Shown: one piece after another, positions 25,141 to 37,046 of the stretch
Layout of the letters: every line of letters starts with the position of its first letter
How positions within the stretch are numbered: the stretch's first letter is position 1
Assembly: GCF_003312875.1 (NCBI RefSeq)
Contig: NZ_CP015163.1
Location: forward strand, 2,666,001 to 2,730,000
Direction of reading: 5' to 3'
DNA from: Amycolatopsis albispora
GTDB lineage: Bacteria > Actinomycetota > Actinomycetes > Mycobacteriales > Pseudonocardiaceae
Length of the DNA stretch: 64,000 bases
The notes under the pieces: generated by a model
Told to the model about the DNA's origin: nothing
Seen by the model: only the letters and a program-made list of their open reading frames with translations
The model's database searches: none
Made by a program: the position numbers and the translations under genes

Positions 25141-26079
25141 TTGCGCGCCTGGGTCAGTGCCTTCGCCGCCACCACCGCACTCGCCGCACTGGCGGCCCCC
25201 GCCGAAGCGGGGTTCACCGAACTGCCCGCCAACGTGCGCACCTTCATGGCCGCGTACACCGCCTGGGGCGACAATCCGCGGGACGTGGACGCCTACCTGA
25301 ACCTGTTCGTCTCCGACGGCTCGGCCCGGCTGTGGGACAGCGGGCTCCAGCAGCCCATCGACACCCCGGCGGGCATCCGCGCGCAGATCGAAGGCGTGAA
25401 CCGGCTGGTGCCCGACTACCGCTTCGTCCCGGAGGAGGTGACCGCGAGCCCGGACGGGAAGGTCGCCTTTGTCGAAGCACGCAACACCGGCACCGTCAAC
25501 GGGCAGGCGGTTTCGTTCCGGACCACGCACCGGCTGATCTTCGGTGAGCGGGAACCGGCCAGGGTGCAGGACGGCAGGCGATCGTGGGACCAGGTCGAGC
25601 TGTTCGAACCGGTGGCCGACGCGCAGCACCCGCTGCCCGGCCTCTTCGAGGGGATCACGTCGTCACCTGGTGACCCGCGGCCGGGCGTCGAACTGCCGAC
25701 GGCTGTCCGGCAACTGTTGTGGCAGCGGGAAAAGAGCGAAGCGCTGGTGGCCGGCCATTCCGGCACGGCGAGCCTGAGCGGGCCGGGCCTCACCGCGCCG
25801 ATCACCGGCCGCACGTCGCTGACGGCGTACCTGGACCGGTTCTTCGGCAAGGTGAACGACCTGCGCCTCGAGCCGGGCGTCACGGTGCGCTCCGGCGCGA
25901 CGACCTACCAGGAGTGGCTCGGCACCGCGACCGCCCACGGCGGCGGCGACGCCAGGCCGATCCCGTTCGCCATGGTCGAGCGCACCGGGCCGCAGCGGTG
26001 GTCGCTGCAGTTCGACACGCTGGACCTGGTGGCCTCCCGGGAAACCGTCAAGGTCCTGCGTGCGCGGATCTTCGGCTGA
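25141..26079 (+). CDS. secreted protein with two SnoaL/NTF2-like halves
   Basis: 312 codons from TTG 25141, supported by GGGAGAA upstream and by the signal peptide that follows at once (RAWVSAFAATTALAALAAPA, cleavage near AEAG). The mature protein seems to hold two NTF2/SnoaL-like cone folds: residues about 30-165 (VRTFMAAYTAWGDNPRDVDA, YLNLFVSDGSARLWD) and about 185-310 (ITGRTSLTAYLDRFFGKVND). Family members are ester/ketone isomerases, cyclases or ligand-binding proteins; no catalytic Asp/His pair can be assigned here. Stands alone between two minus-strand units. Confidence 0.62.
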   Translation: MRAWVSAFAATTALAALAAPAEAGFTELPANVRTFMAAYTAWGDNPRDVDAYLNLFVSDGSARLWDSGLQQPIDTPAGIRAQIEGVNRLVPDYRFVPEEVTASPDGKVAFVEARNTGTVNGQAVSFRTTHRLIFGEREPARVQDGRRSWDQVELFEPVADAQHPLPGLFEGITSSPGDPRPGVELPTAVRQLLWQREKSEALVAGHSGTASLSGPGLTAPITGRTSLTAYLDRFFGKVNDLRLEPGVTVRSGATTYQEWLGTATAHGGGDARPIPFAMVERTGPQRWSLQFDTLDLVASRETVKVLRARIFG

Positions 26080-26146
26080 GCGCAGCCGACCCCGCCGGGC
26101 CGGTACTCGTTGAGCAACTGCGTCCTCCGTTGTCGGTTCGTGGAGG

Positions 26147-27100
26147 CTACGGCTCGCGGCCTCGGTGGTGGTCGGCGGCTGCGGGTTCCCGTTCGGCCGT
26201 CTCCTGCCGTTCACCCCACAGCACGAGGATGACGGCGGTGATGATCAGGGCACCGCCTGCCAGGATGCCCGGGGTGAGCTGTTCGTCCAGGATCAGCCAG
26301 CCCAGCAGCAGCGCGACGGCCGGGTTGACGTAGGCATAGGTCGTCGCCACGGTTACTGGTGCGCGGGTCAGCAGCCAGATCAGCGAGCCGAACGCGAGGA
26401 TCGAGCCCGGGCCGATCAGGTACAGCAGCGCCCACCACGAATCACCGGACCAGGCCGACGGTGCCAGCTCCTCACCGGCGAGCAGGCCAACGGCGATCAG
26501 CAGCGGCCCGGCCACCAGCATCTGCGCCCCGGCCGTCAGCAGCGCGTTCTCCGGCAGCCGCACCCGCGGCGTGTAGAAGGACCCCACGGCCTCGGCGATC
26601 GCGGCCGCCACCAGGATCATCAGCCCGGTGAACGCCACCGGACCGCCCCATCCGGACGGCGCCAGCAGCACCACCACGCCGCTGAACCCGATCACCAAGC
26701 CGACCAGCACGGCCGGTCGCGGCCGTTCCTTCGCCAGCAGCCGGAAAACCGCCACCCACAACGGCATCGAGGCGATCACCAGCGCCGCCAGGCCGGACGG
26801 CACGGTGCGCTCCCCGAGGGTGAGCAGGCCGAGACCACCGCCGATGATCAGCACCCCGGTGAGCGCGGCGCCGCCGAGTTCGGCGCGGTCGAGCAGCAGC
26901 CAGCGGCGGGAGCGCAGCGCGCACCAGCCGTAGAGCAGCCCGCCGGCGACGACGAACCGGACACCGGCGCCGGACAGCGGCGGGATCGTCTCGACCATGA
27001 TCCGGATGGCCAGGTAGGTCGATCCCCAGACCAGGTACAGCACCAGCAGGTTGATCCCGATCAGCCAGCGAGGGCCGCGCGGCACGGCGTTCTCCATCAC
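26147..27100 (-). CDS. EamA/DMT-family exporter, last gene of the NRPS-type operon
   Basis: 317 codons with ten hydrophobic segments in two EamA repeats (first begins LIGINLLVLYLVWGSTYLAI; second near LMILVAAAIAEAVGSFYTPR). DMT transporters export amino acids and small metabolites. The ATG overlaps the stop of the thioesterase gene (ATGA at 27097), so it is the last of four tightly coupled genes (methyltransferase, ACAD-A-PCP, thioesterase, exporter) and probably exports their product or an intermediate. Confidence 0.85.
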   Translation of the reverse strand: MMENAVPRGPRWLIGINLLVLYLVWGSTYLAIRIMVETIPPLSGAGVRFVVAGGLLYGWCALRSRRWLLLDRAELGGAALTGVLIIGGGLGLLTLGERTVPSGLAALVIASMPLWVAVFRLLAKERPRPAVLVGLVIGFSGVVVLLAPSGWGGPVAFTGLMILVAAAIAEAVGSFYTPRVRLPENALLTAGAQMLVAGPLLIAVGLLAGEELAPSAWSGDSWWALLYLIGPGSILAFGSLIWLLTRAPVTVATTYAYVNPAVALLLGWLILDEQLTPGILAGGALIITAVILVLWGERQETAEREPAAADHHRGREP

Positions 27101-27779
27101 AGCTCCAGATCCCGGCCGATCGCGCGCAGGAGCAGTGGCCGGGCCGTGGTCAGGTAGAAGTGGTCACCGGGCAGCCGCCGCCCGCGGCAGGTGGCGGTGG
27201 TGTGCTCGGCCCAGTCGTCCAGGTCCGCCGCTCCGACGGCGGGGTCGGCTCGCCCGGCGAACGCGGAGATCGGGCAGTCGAGCGGCGGCCCCGGCCGGTA
27301 TTCGTAGGTTTCGGCGATCGTGTAGTCGGCGCGCAGCCGCGGCAGCAGCACGCTCCTGCTCTCCGGATCGGCCAGCAGCTCCGGCGGCACGCCGCCGAGG
27401 CGTTCGACCTCGGCGGCGAACTCGTCGTCGGGCAGGTCCCGCCGCGGCTGGTCGTGCCCGGCCGCCCGCGGTGGCGCCACGCTGCCGGAGACGAACAGCG
27501 CCCGTGGTGCGCGACCGGCCGCGGTGGCGGCTCTGGCCAGTTCGAAGGCAACCACTGCTCCGACGCTATGGCCGAACAGCGCGCACGGCAACGCGGTGAG
27601 GTCACCCACCAGCGTGGTGACGAGGTCGTCCATGCGCTGGCAGTGCTCACCCGGGTCACCGTCACGGCCGGGTAGCCGCACCGGCTGGACGTCGAGCCCA
27701 TCGGGGGCTTCCTCGCGCCATCCGGCGTAGGCCGAGATGCCGCCACCGGCGTGCGGCAGGCAGTACAGGGTCACCGGGG

Positions 27780-27783
<4 letters not shown>
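27097..27783 (-). CDS. type II thioesterase
   Basis: 228 codons. The GrsT/TEII alpha/beta hydrolase pattern is complete: YCLPHAGG at the N-terminus (oxyanion region), the nucleophile elbow GHSVGA (Ser73), an Asp in the FAGRADP segment, and the catalytic His208 in [11 protein letters not shown] enzymes free mis-primed PCP/ACP domains, which fits its place directly downstream of and overlapping (ATGA) the A-PCP gene. Cytosolic. Confidence 0.9.
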
Positions 27784-31376
<3,593 letters not shown>

Positions 31377-31401
31377 CGGTCTGCCTCCTCGTGGCCGTCG
31401 C

Positions 31402-32226
31402 TCAGCTGGGCACCGCCGGTTTCACCGCTTCGACGAGCAGGTGGTAACCGAGGTGGTTCAGCGGCGGCAGGTCGCCCAGCAGCGCCTCCAGGGTCCGCAC
31501 GGCACCGGCGAGATCCCCGTTGTCCAGCACGGAATCGGCGAGCCACGCCGAAATCGGGATGTTGCCGCGGATGGTGACCGGCACCAGCCCGGCCACCGCG
31601 GTGAGCCGCTTGAGGTCGTCGGGTGAGAAGCTGTGCCACGGCGCCCGGAATTCCGCGCCCCCCTGGGTTCCGGTGAACACCAGTTCCTTGTTCTCCACGT
31701 CGGTGATGTCGACGGTGGCGAACCGGTCGGCCGAGCTGAACCGCTCGAACACGGCGTTCTTCACCCCGAGGAGCAACCGGCCGCCCGGCCGCAGTACCCG
31801 GCGGATCTCGGCGAAGACGGCGGGATGGTCGGCGGGCGGCACGTGCATCAGCGCCAGCACGGAGACCACCACGTCGAAGGAATCGTCCGGGAACGGCAGG
31901 TCGGCCATGTCGCCCTGCTCGAACCGCACTTGCAGGTTTTCCTCCCCGGCTTTGCGCGCGGCCTGCTCGAGCATGGATCCGGTGAGGTCGAAACCGGTGA
32001 CGGACCCCGCCCGGCGGGCCACCGGCAGGGTGATCCGGCCGGTGCCGCAGCCCAGGTCGAGCACCTGGTCCTCGGGTCCGACGCGGTCCAGCACAAAGGA
32101 GATCTCGGTGTCGGAGAACGTGGCGTCGAGTGCGGTGAAACCCGGAATGCGGTCGTCGTACTCGGAGGCGATCCGGTGGTAGATGTCGGCGATCAGGTCC
32201 TTCTGCCGATGCGTGTGCGTCGTCAT
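31402..32226 (-). CDS. SAM-dependent methyltransferase (class I)
   Basis: 274 codons from ATG 32226, fixed by AAAAGGAG seven bases upstream; the frame is open beyond this but without coding character. The SAM-binding motif I is clear ([16 protein letters not shown], about residue 62), then [20 protein letters not shown] (motifs II/III) and a [10 protein letters not shown] strand. N-terminal [16 protein letters not shown] is typical of the UbiE/Methyltransf_11 group. First gene of the four-gene biosynthetic operon, 25 bases before the ACAD-A-PCP gene. It could methylate the amino acid or the released product. Confidence 0.88.
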   Translation of the reverse strand: MTTHTHRQKDLIADIYHRIASEYDDRIPGFTALDATFSDTEISFVLDRVGPEDQVLDLGCGTGRITLPVARRAGSVTGFDLTGSMLEQAARKAGEENLQVRFEQGDMADLPFPDDSFDVVVSVLALMHVPPADHPAVFAEIRRVLRPGGRLLLGVKNAVFERFSSADRFATVDITDVENKELVFTGTQGGAEFRAPWHSFSPDDLKRLTAVAGLVPVTIRGNIPISAWLADSVLDNGDLAGAVRTLEALLGDLPPLNHLGYHLLVEAVKPAVPS

Positions 32227-32431
32227 CAGTCTCCTTTTCGGGTTTGAAGTCCACAAAGGACAAAAGAGCACGCCACGCGATTCGTGTAGACGTGCGCCGG
32301 GACGGCCAAACCAGGCTTCGGTGAAAAATCTCGCACAACACCCGATTGTCGTAATTTCCTGCCGCCCGCCCACGGCTAACGAATCTCCCCCGGCTGACGA
32401 TCAAGAAGCCGACTTCGGCACTGGGAGACAA

Positions 32432-33322
32432 ATGCAAACGGATCAGCACGGCGCCACTACTCCGCCGGACGGTGATTCGCCTGAACGGCAGAGCCAGACT
32501 GGGCTGATCGTCCTATTGGTCGCACTGCTGGCCACGGCCGCGGTGAGCCTGGGCATCTACCTCACGCCCGTCTCCCCCGAGCCACCGGCCACCAAGCCCA
32601 GCACCGCCGCGCCGGCGGCCTGGTCGCTGGAGAAGAACCGGCCGTTCCACGGCACTCCGGCACAGGACTGGGCCGAAGGCGAGGCCGCCATCCGGCTGCC
32701 CGAGCCGGTCGCCACCGGGGCCTTCACCGCCGAGCAGGTGGGCACGGCCCTGGGCAAGGTGAAGGAATTCCTGATCGCGGGACGGCTGAACCGAGACGTG
32801 CTGAGCGGCCGCGAACTGGAGCCGCTCTACGCGCCGCTCAGCGCCAACCTGCGCGACGCACTGCGGACCGAGCTGGAAGATCCGATGTCCAGACCGGCCT
32901 TCGCCACCAAGCTCGCCCCCGGTTTCCGGCTGCTGCCCGGCGAACCGAAGATCAACGGCACCATCCACGTCGAGCCCGGCGCCCAGAAGGGCGAACTGCT
33001 GATCAAAACCAACATGGTCTACGCGTACGCTTTCGACATCGACAATCCGCGGCAGGCCACCGAACCGATCGACGTGGTCACCAGCGTCCGGATAGACAAC
33101 GAATTCACCTACCGCGACGGCGGCAGGTGGCCCGCCAAGCACCGCGGCCTCGACATGGCCACCGGCCGGGGCTTCTACTTCTTCAGCGCCTGCCCCTTTC
33201 TCGGCCAAGGGCTGCTGGCGCCCGCCTACGCCGATCCCAGGCCGAAAATCACCAGAGGGGCGCAAAGCTCGCTGGAATACTTCGACCCTGCCGCGAGGCT
33301 GCCCGATGAAATCACCTGCTAG
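32432..33322 (+). CDS. membrane-anchored extracytoplasmic protein, unknown
   Basis: 296 codons from ATG 32432 after GGGAGACAA. A polar N-terminus of about 22 residues, one transmembrane segment (GLIVLLVALLATAAVSLGIY), a Pro/Ala-rich spacer, then about 240 residues outside the membrane. The domain is mixed alpha/beta (EQVGTALGKVKEFLIAGRLN; GELLIKTNMVYAYAFDIDNP) and ends in a Cys. No family is recognised; it resembles the single-pass secreted or sporulation-linked hypothetical proteins of actinomycetes. Divergent from the methyltransferase operon. Confidence 0.65.
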   Translation: MQTDQHGATTPPDGDSPERQSQTGLIVLLVALLATAAVSLGIYLTPVSPEPPATKPSTAAPAAWSLEKNRPFHGTPAQDWAEGEAAIRLPEPVATGAFTAEQVGTALGKVKEFLIAGRLNRDVLSGRELEPLYAPLSANLRDALRTELEDPMSRPAFATKLAPGFRLLPGEPKINGTIHVEPGAQKGELLIKTNMVYAYAFDIDNPRQATEPIDVVTSVRIDNEFTYRDGGRWPAKHRGLDMATGRGFYFFSACPFLGQGLLAPAYADPRPKITRGAQSSLEYFDPAARLPDEITC

Positions 33323-33517
33323 CGGCCGCCACCCACCACGGCGGACGGTGTGCGCGTGGGCACAGCAGCCCGGCGAGGATCTCGTCGCCGACGGCGATAG
33401 GGCCACCGGTCACCGTGCCGCTGCCCGTCCGGCCGTCGGCGAATCGCCACGCCGCGACCGAGGACGGCGCCTCGGTGTTCGCGGAGCCGTCGCCCGCCTG
33501 CCTGATCACCTCGGCGA

Positions 33518-34936
33518 TCAGCACTGGGTTTTCCGTTCGAGCAGTTCGGCCAGCCGGAGCGGGGTGCGGTCCTCGAACATCGGGCCGATGAGCTGCACGC
33601 CGACCGGCAGGCCCTCGGGGGAACGACCGGCGGGGACGGCGGTGGCGGGCAGGCCGGGCATGGTGGCCAGCCCGGCCCAGACGAGCTGGTCGAAGTAGGG
33701 GTACTCGGTGCTGTCGATGTCGATGCGGCGGTCCAGCGGATGGGGACTGTGGTCGTGCGGGAAAGCGGGCGTCGGCGTGATCGGGCAAACCACGACGTCG
33801 AACTCGGCGAACACTTGCCGCCAGCGGTGGCGGTGGAGTTCGCGGCGGTTGCTGGCCTCCAGCCAGTCGTGGTGGCTGAACACCATGGCGCGCCGCCGCA
33901 CGGCGTCAAGACTCCGGTCGTCCGCGCTCCGCGGCTGCTCGTCCGACTCGATGGGAAAGCGCGCAACGGCACCGGAAATCAGCAACTGCATGGAGAGCGT
34001 CGCGGCTTCGGTCAGGTCGGGCAGCAGCGGGCTGCGCCATTCGACGCGGGCGCCGCCGTCCGCGAGCGCGGCGGCCACGCGGTGCACGCCCGCCCGCACG
34101 GCGGCGCCGGTCGGGATGAGCGGGTGGTCTTCGATGACCAGGACCCGGAAATCACCGAGCCGCTCGTGGCGGGCGGGCGGCAGTTCCAGGCGGTGCGCCA
34201 CGCCGTGCGTCAGCGGGTCCGGTCCGGCCATCACGTCGAGCAGTAGCGTGAGGTCGCGGGCGCTGCGCGCCATCGGACCGACGACGGCGAGGTCGAGTTC
34301 GGTAGGCAAGGCGGGCTCGGAGGGCGCGACCATGCCGCGAGTGGCCGCAAGCCCGACTGTGGGCTTGTGCGCGTAGATGCCGCAGAAATGCGCGGGGGTG
34401 CGTAGGGAGCCCGCGAGGTCGGAGCCGATGGACAGCGCGCCGAACCCGGACGCCAGCGCCGCCGCCGACCCGCCGGAGGATCCGCCCGCGGTGCGGTCGT
34501 GTGCCCACGGATTGCTTGTGGTGCCGTAGATTTTGTTGAAAGTCTGGATGTCCTGCAGGCCCAGTGGCACATTCGTTTTGCCGAGCAGCACGGCGCCCGC
34601 GGCTTTGAGGCGCGTGACCTGTACCGCGTCCTCGGCGGGCAGGTGGTTGCGGTGCTCCGGCATGCCCCAGGTCGTGGGCAGCCCGGTGACGTTGTACGAC
34701 TCCTTGACCGTCACCGGAATGCCGAGCAGCGGGCGGTCCTCACCACGCGCACGCGCCTGATCCGCCCGACGCGCGGCGGCGCGGGCCCGATCGAAATCCG
34801 GCACGCAGATCGCGTTGACAGTGTTGTTGTCGCGCTCGATACGGGCGATGGCCGCGTCGGTCAGTTCCACCGAGGTCACCGCACCGGCGCGCAGGGCGGT
34901 GCTGAGTTCTCCGGCTGTTTGGAAGCTCCAGTCCAT
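33518..34936 (-). CDS. amidase-signature family enzyme
   Basis: 472 codons from ATG 34936. The amidase signature with its Ser-cis-Ser-Lys triad is present: the Lys in GIPVTVKESYNVTG, the Gly/Ser-rich loop TAGGSSGGSAAALASG, and the nucleophile region GSDLAGSLRTPAHFCGIYAH. These cytosolic enzymes hydrolyse small amides or act on aryl/peptide amides; the substrate cannot be read from the sequence. Family length is normal. The 195-bp gap on its 3' side and 193-bp gap on its 5' side hold nothing I can name. Confidence 0.87.
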   Translation of the reverse strand: MDWSFQTAGELSTALRAGAVTSVELTDAAIARIERDNNTVNAICVPDFDRARAAARRADQARARGEDRPLLGIPVTVKESYNVTGLPTTWGMPEHRNHLPAEDAVQVTRLKAAGAVLLGKTNVPLGLQDIQTFNKIYGTTSNPWAHDRTAGGSSGGSAAALASGFGALSIGSDLAGSLRTPAHFCGIYAHKPTVGLAATRGMVAPSEPALPTELDLAVVGPMARSARDLTLLLDVMAGPDPLTHGVAHRLELPPARHERLGDFRVLVIEDHPLIPTGAAVRAGVHRVAAALADGGARVEWRSPLLPDLTEAATLSMQLLISGAVARFPIESDEQPRSADDRSLDAVRRRAMVFSHHDWLEASNRRELHRHRWRQVFAEFDVVVCPITPTPAFPHDHSPHPLDRRIDIDSTEYPYFDQLVWAGLATMPGLPATAVPAGRSPEGLPVGVQLIGPMFEDRTPLRLAELLERKTQC

Positions 34937-35129
34937 GAATTCGACGTTATGGACTTGCCGGGGAAGGCACGAAATCGCGGCTGGCGCCAGGGTGTCTTGT
35001 TCGGCGTGCGAAATTCGCTTGCTAGTTGTGCTTTCGCCGCAGGTCACGGGTTTGTGGTGGGGTTATGTCAGCCGCATGGGCATGGAGTGGCGGGGCGCGC
35101 AAGGGGATGGATGTCTCATCTCGGGGGGC

Positions 35130-35647
35130 CTATCCCTTGCGCTGGCTGGCCTCCCAGAACTTGTCGCCCGCGCTGGTCAAGTACCGCCGCAGGAAGTCAG
35201 TCAACGTATCCGCCGCCATGAACCAGTCAGGCCGGGAATCAAGCGGCAGGGCGACAAGGATTCGGCCTGCGTCGTGATTTTGGTTTATGATCAAAGTTCC
35301 GAGTCGCCCAGGAATTCTCCGAGCACCAGGTCGCCAGGTTTGAAGTCCGCAGGTCGGGTCTTTCGCTGATCCGAAGTTGCTTGGGCACTCTCCACGGGGG
35401 ACAGGATACGGAGCCCCCACTGGCCGTACTTCACGTCTTCGAAAAGCCGCGCGGATCGGCACGTCCGCCAGCATTCGACCACTTCTTCAGATCCGGTCAA
35501 GCCCGGCCATGCCTCATGTATCTCAGTGGCCGAGGCCGGTGGTTCCAAGGTGCAAGCCAGGTCGAAGGGCCGATCAGCGCCCAGCCCCTGCCCGGGAACT
35601 TTCCAGCCTCGGAAGAGATCGAGCACTTCACCAACACGCCGGGTCAC
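35130..35647 (-). pseudogene. SMI1/KNR4 (SUKH)-family protein with one frameshift
   Basis: GTG 35647 follows GGAGGAG. The first frame gives RVGEVLDLFRGWKVPGQGLG ... DLVLGEFLGDSEL and stops at 35291; the next frame continues IINQNHDAGRILVALPLDSR ... DFLRRYLTSAGDKFWEA to 35130. Joined after adding one base near CTTTGATC (about 35293-35298), it is a normal-length SUKH protein with its LGDS and YLxxxGDKFWE-type ends. SUKH proteins are often immunity proteins of polymorphic toxins; no toxin lies next to it. A real single-base loss or a sequence error are both possible. Confidence 0.7.
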
Positions 35648-35795
35648 AACATCTCCTCCGTGGTCGCTCGTGGATACGCACGATGATGCCGGGCCCAGCG
35701 AAGGACCTTCGAGAAATCGTTTACTTGATGTTGTGGTGGCGGTAGCTTGACCTCGCGCGAGGAGAGTACCTCGGCGAGACATCGGGGAGGGTGTT

Positions 35796-36209
35796 GTGTC
35801 GAAGAATCCGGGCACTGGCAGGAGACTGGCACTGATCGGGGCCGCGGTGGCCACGGTGGCAGGTGGCGTGTTCGCGGTGACGCCTGCCGTCGCGGCGCAG
35901 GTGGGTGAGGTCGGGGTGCAGCACTATCCGTGTGGCAGCAGCCGTCCGCCGAACAAGGACACGCAGGGCAGCAACGGCAACTGGCCGAGGGCGATCAGGG
36001 ACCTGGTGCCGCAGAGCGGTTCGGCGTTCTCCTGCAGCGACCTCGCCAAGATCTACCACGGCGACAAGCTCGACTACTACCGCTGGACCGTCGGTTCCAC
36101 CGACAACGCGATCTGGACCTACGTGTCCGCCTTCGAGCGCGGAACGGCGGGATGGGTTCTCGACAAGAACCTCTCGCCGGTGAGCCAGGACGCCGCTTAC
36201 TGCCCGTAG
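35796..36209 (+). CDS. small secreted SH3-like or cell-envelope protein
   Basis: 137 codons from GTG 35796, five bases after GGGGAGG. Signal peptide visible (RRLALIGAAVATVAGGVFAV, cleavage near AVAAQ). The mature 100 residues have three Cys and a beta-rich pattern (DYYRWTVGSTDNAIWTYVSA; GWVLDKNLSPV) like the small SH3-type proteins secreted by streptomycetes. No catalytic motif. Single gene. Confidence 0.68.
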   Translation: MSKNPGTGRRLALIGAAVATVAGGVFAVTPAVAAQVGEVGVQHYPCGSSRPPNKDTQGSNGNWPRAIRDLVPQSGSAFSCSDLAKIYHGDKLDYYRWTVGSTDNAIWTYVSAFERGTAGWVLDKNLSPVSQDAAYCP

Positions 36210-36334
36210 CGCCGGGAACGACACCTAGACGCCAAGCTGCACCACAGAATTCGTCACCAGTGGTTGCCCCCGGGGCGTGCGCTGGCGGTGGAGGCGGCCG
36301 ACTGCGCCACCGGCCTCCGGGCGACAATGGTGCG

Positions 36335-36716
36335 GTGAATCCGGAAAGCGCCTTGATCCAGCTGCGTGACACCCTCGGCCTGTGGTACGTCGGCCGCGCG
36401 GGGGCGGCTGATCTTGTCCGCGCGGCGTGCGATTTGCTAGTGGCCGGGGTCGACGGGCCATCGCTTCCACGAGCGGGACACGCCTGCCGCGCGTGAAGCG
36501 GCGTTGCGGGCGATGGCGGCACGGACCTTGTCCCGCGCGGTCGCGCCCCGGCAGCTGGCGGCCTGGGCGCACCGCACCTTCGGGCACGACACGCTCGAAG
36601 CCGCCGGGCGCCTGGCGGAGCTGGACGACGCCTACGACATCGCCGACTACGACGAGCGGGCGACCGGCGATCTCGACGCCGAGGTCATGGCGGAGGCGCG
36701 ACGACTCACCACCTGA
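36335..36716 (+). pseudogene. hypothetical protein with one frameshift
   Basis: GTG 36335 opens NPESALIQLRDTLGLWYVGR ... VAGVDGP; near 36455-36470 the coding pattern moves to another frame, FHERDTPAAREAALRAMAAR ... LDAEVMAEARRLTT, ending at 36716. The joined product of about 125 residues is helical and acidic at its C-terminus. Unknown function. It is on the same strand as, and 215 bases upstream of, the MDYPH mini-ORF. Confidence 0.45.
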
Positions 36717-36931
36717 CACCGGTGAACGCGCGCCACCCGCGGTAAATGCACGGGGAAATGCCGACGATCATCCTGAATGGACAATTCCGGGTAAACCGAT
36801 TCAGTGCGCCGATCGGGCGACATGCTGGATCAACTGCGAAGACAAGAGTACCGTCGCCTCCATAAAGGGGATTCGAATTCCGGCTTTGCGGTCTGGCAAA
36901 ACACCGTCGCCGAGTAGAATGGAGGTCCGTC

Positions 36932-36949
36932 ATGGACTACCCGCACTAA
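36932..36949 (+). CDS. 18-bp ORF encoding pentapeptide MDYPH, candidate minimal RiPP precursor
   Basis: ATG GAC TAC CCG CAC TAA, preceded by AATGGAGGT with GGAGG six bases before the ATG, which is as good a ribosome binding site as any in the window. A P450 gene starts 97 bases downstream. The known biarylitide precursors are five residues long (MRYYH type), lie just before a P450 gene, and end in Tyr-x-His, whose side chains the P450 crosslinks. Here the last three residues are Y-P-H, so the crosslink pattern is kept while Arg2 is replaced by Asp and the middle residue is Pro. Small size means chance cannot be excluded; the ribosome binding site, motif and neighbour together argue against it. 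Confidence 0.6.
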   Translation: MDYPH

Positions 36950-36964
36950 GAATCACCTGACCGG

Positions 36965-37004
36965 CGCCGGTGGCTCGCCAGAACCACGCTGGCGGTCACC
37001 GGCG
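36965..37004 (+). promoter_or_regulatory. stable hairpin between the mini-ORF and the P450 gene
   Basis: CGCCGGTG (36965-36972) pairs with CACCGGCG (36997-37004) and CGCCAG (36976-36981) with CTGGCG (36989-36994), leaving a small internal loop and a 7-base loop. There is no U-run after it, so partial read-through or mRNA processing is more likely than full termination. Such hairpins often set precursor well above enzyme in RiPP operons. Confidence 0.6.
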
Positions 37005-37046
37005 CGCGGAAAACCATTCCGAACATTTCCGAACCGTGGAGTCCGG

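Noticed and set aside
33323..33517. Minus-strand frame downstream of the amidase (WRFADGRTGSGTVTG)
   Set aside because: Short, no start or ribosome binding site, and it overlaps the amidase 3' end in another frame.
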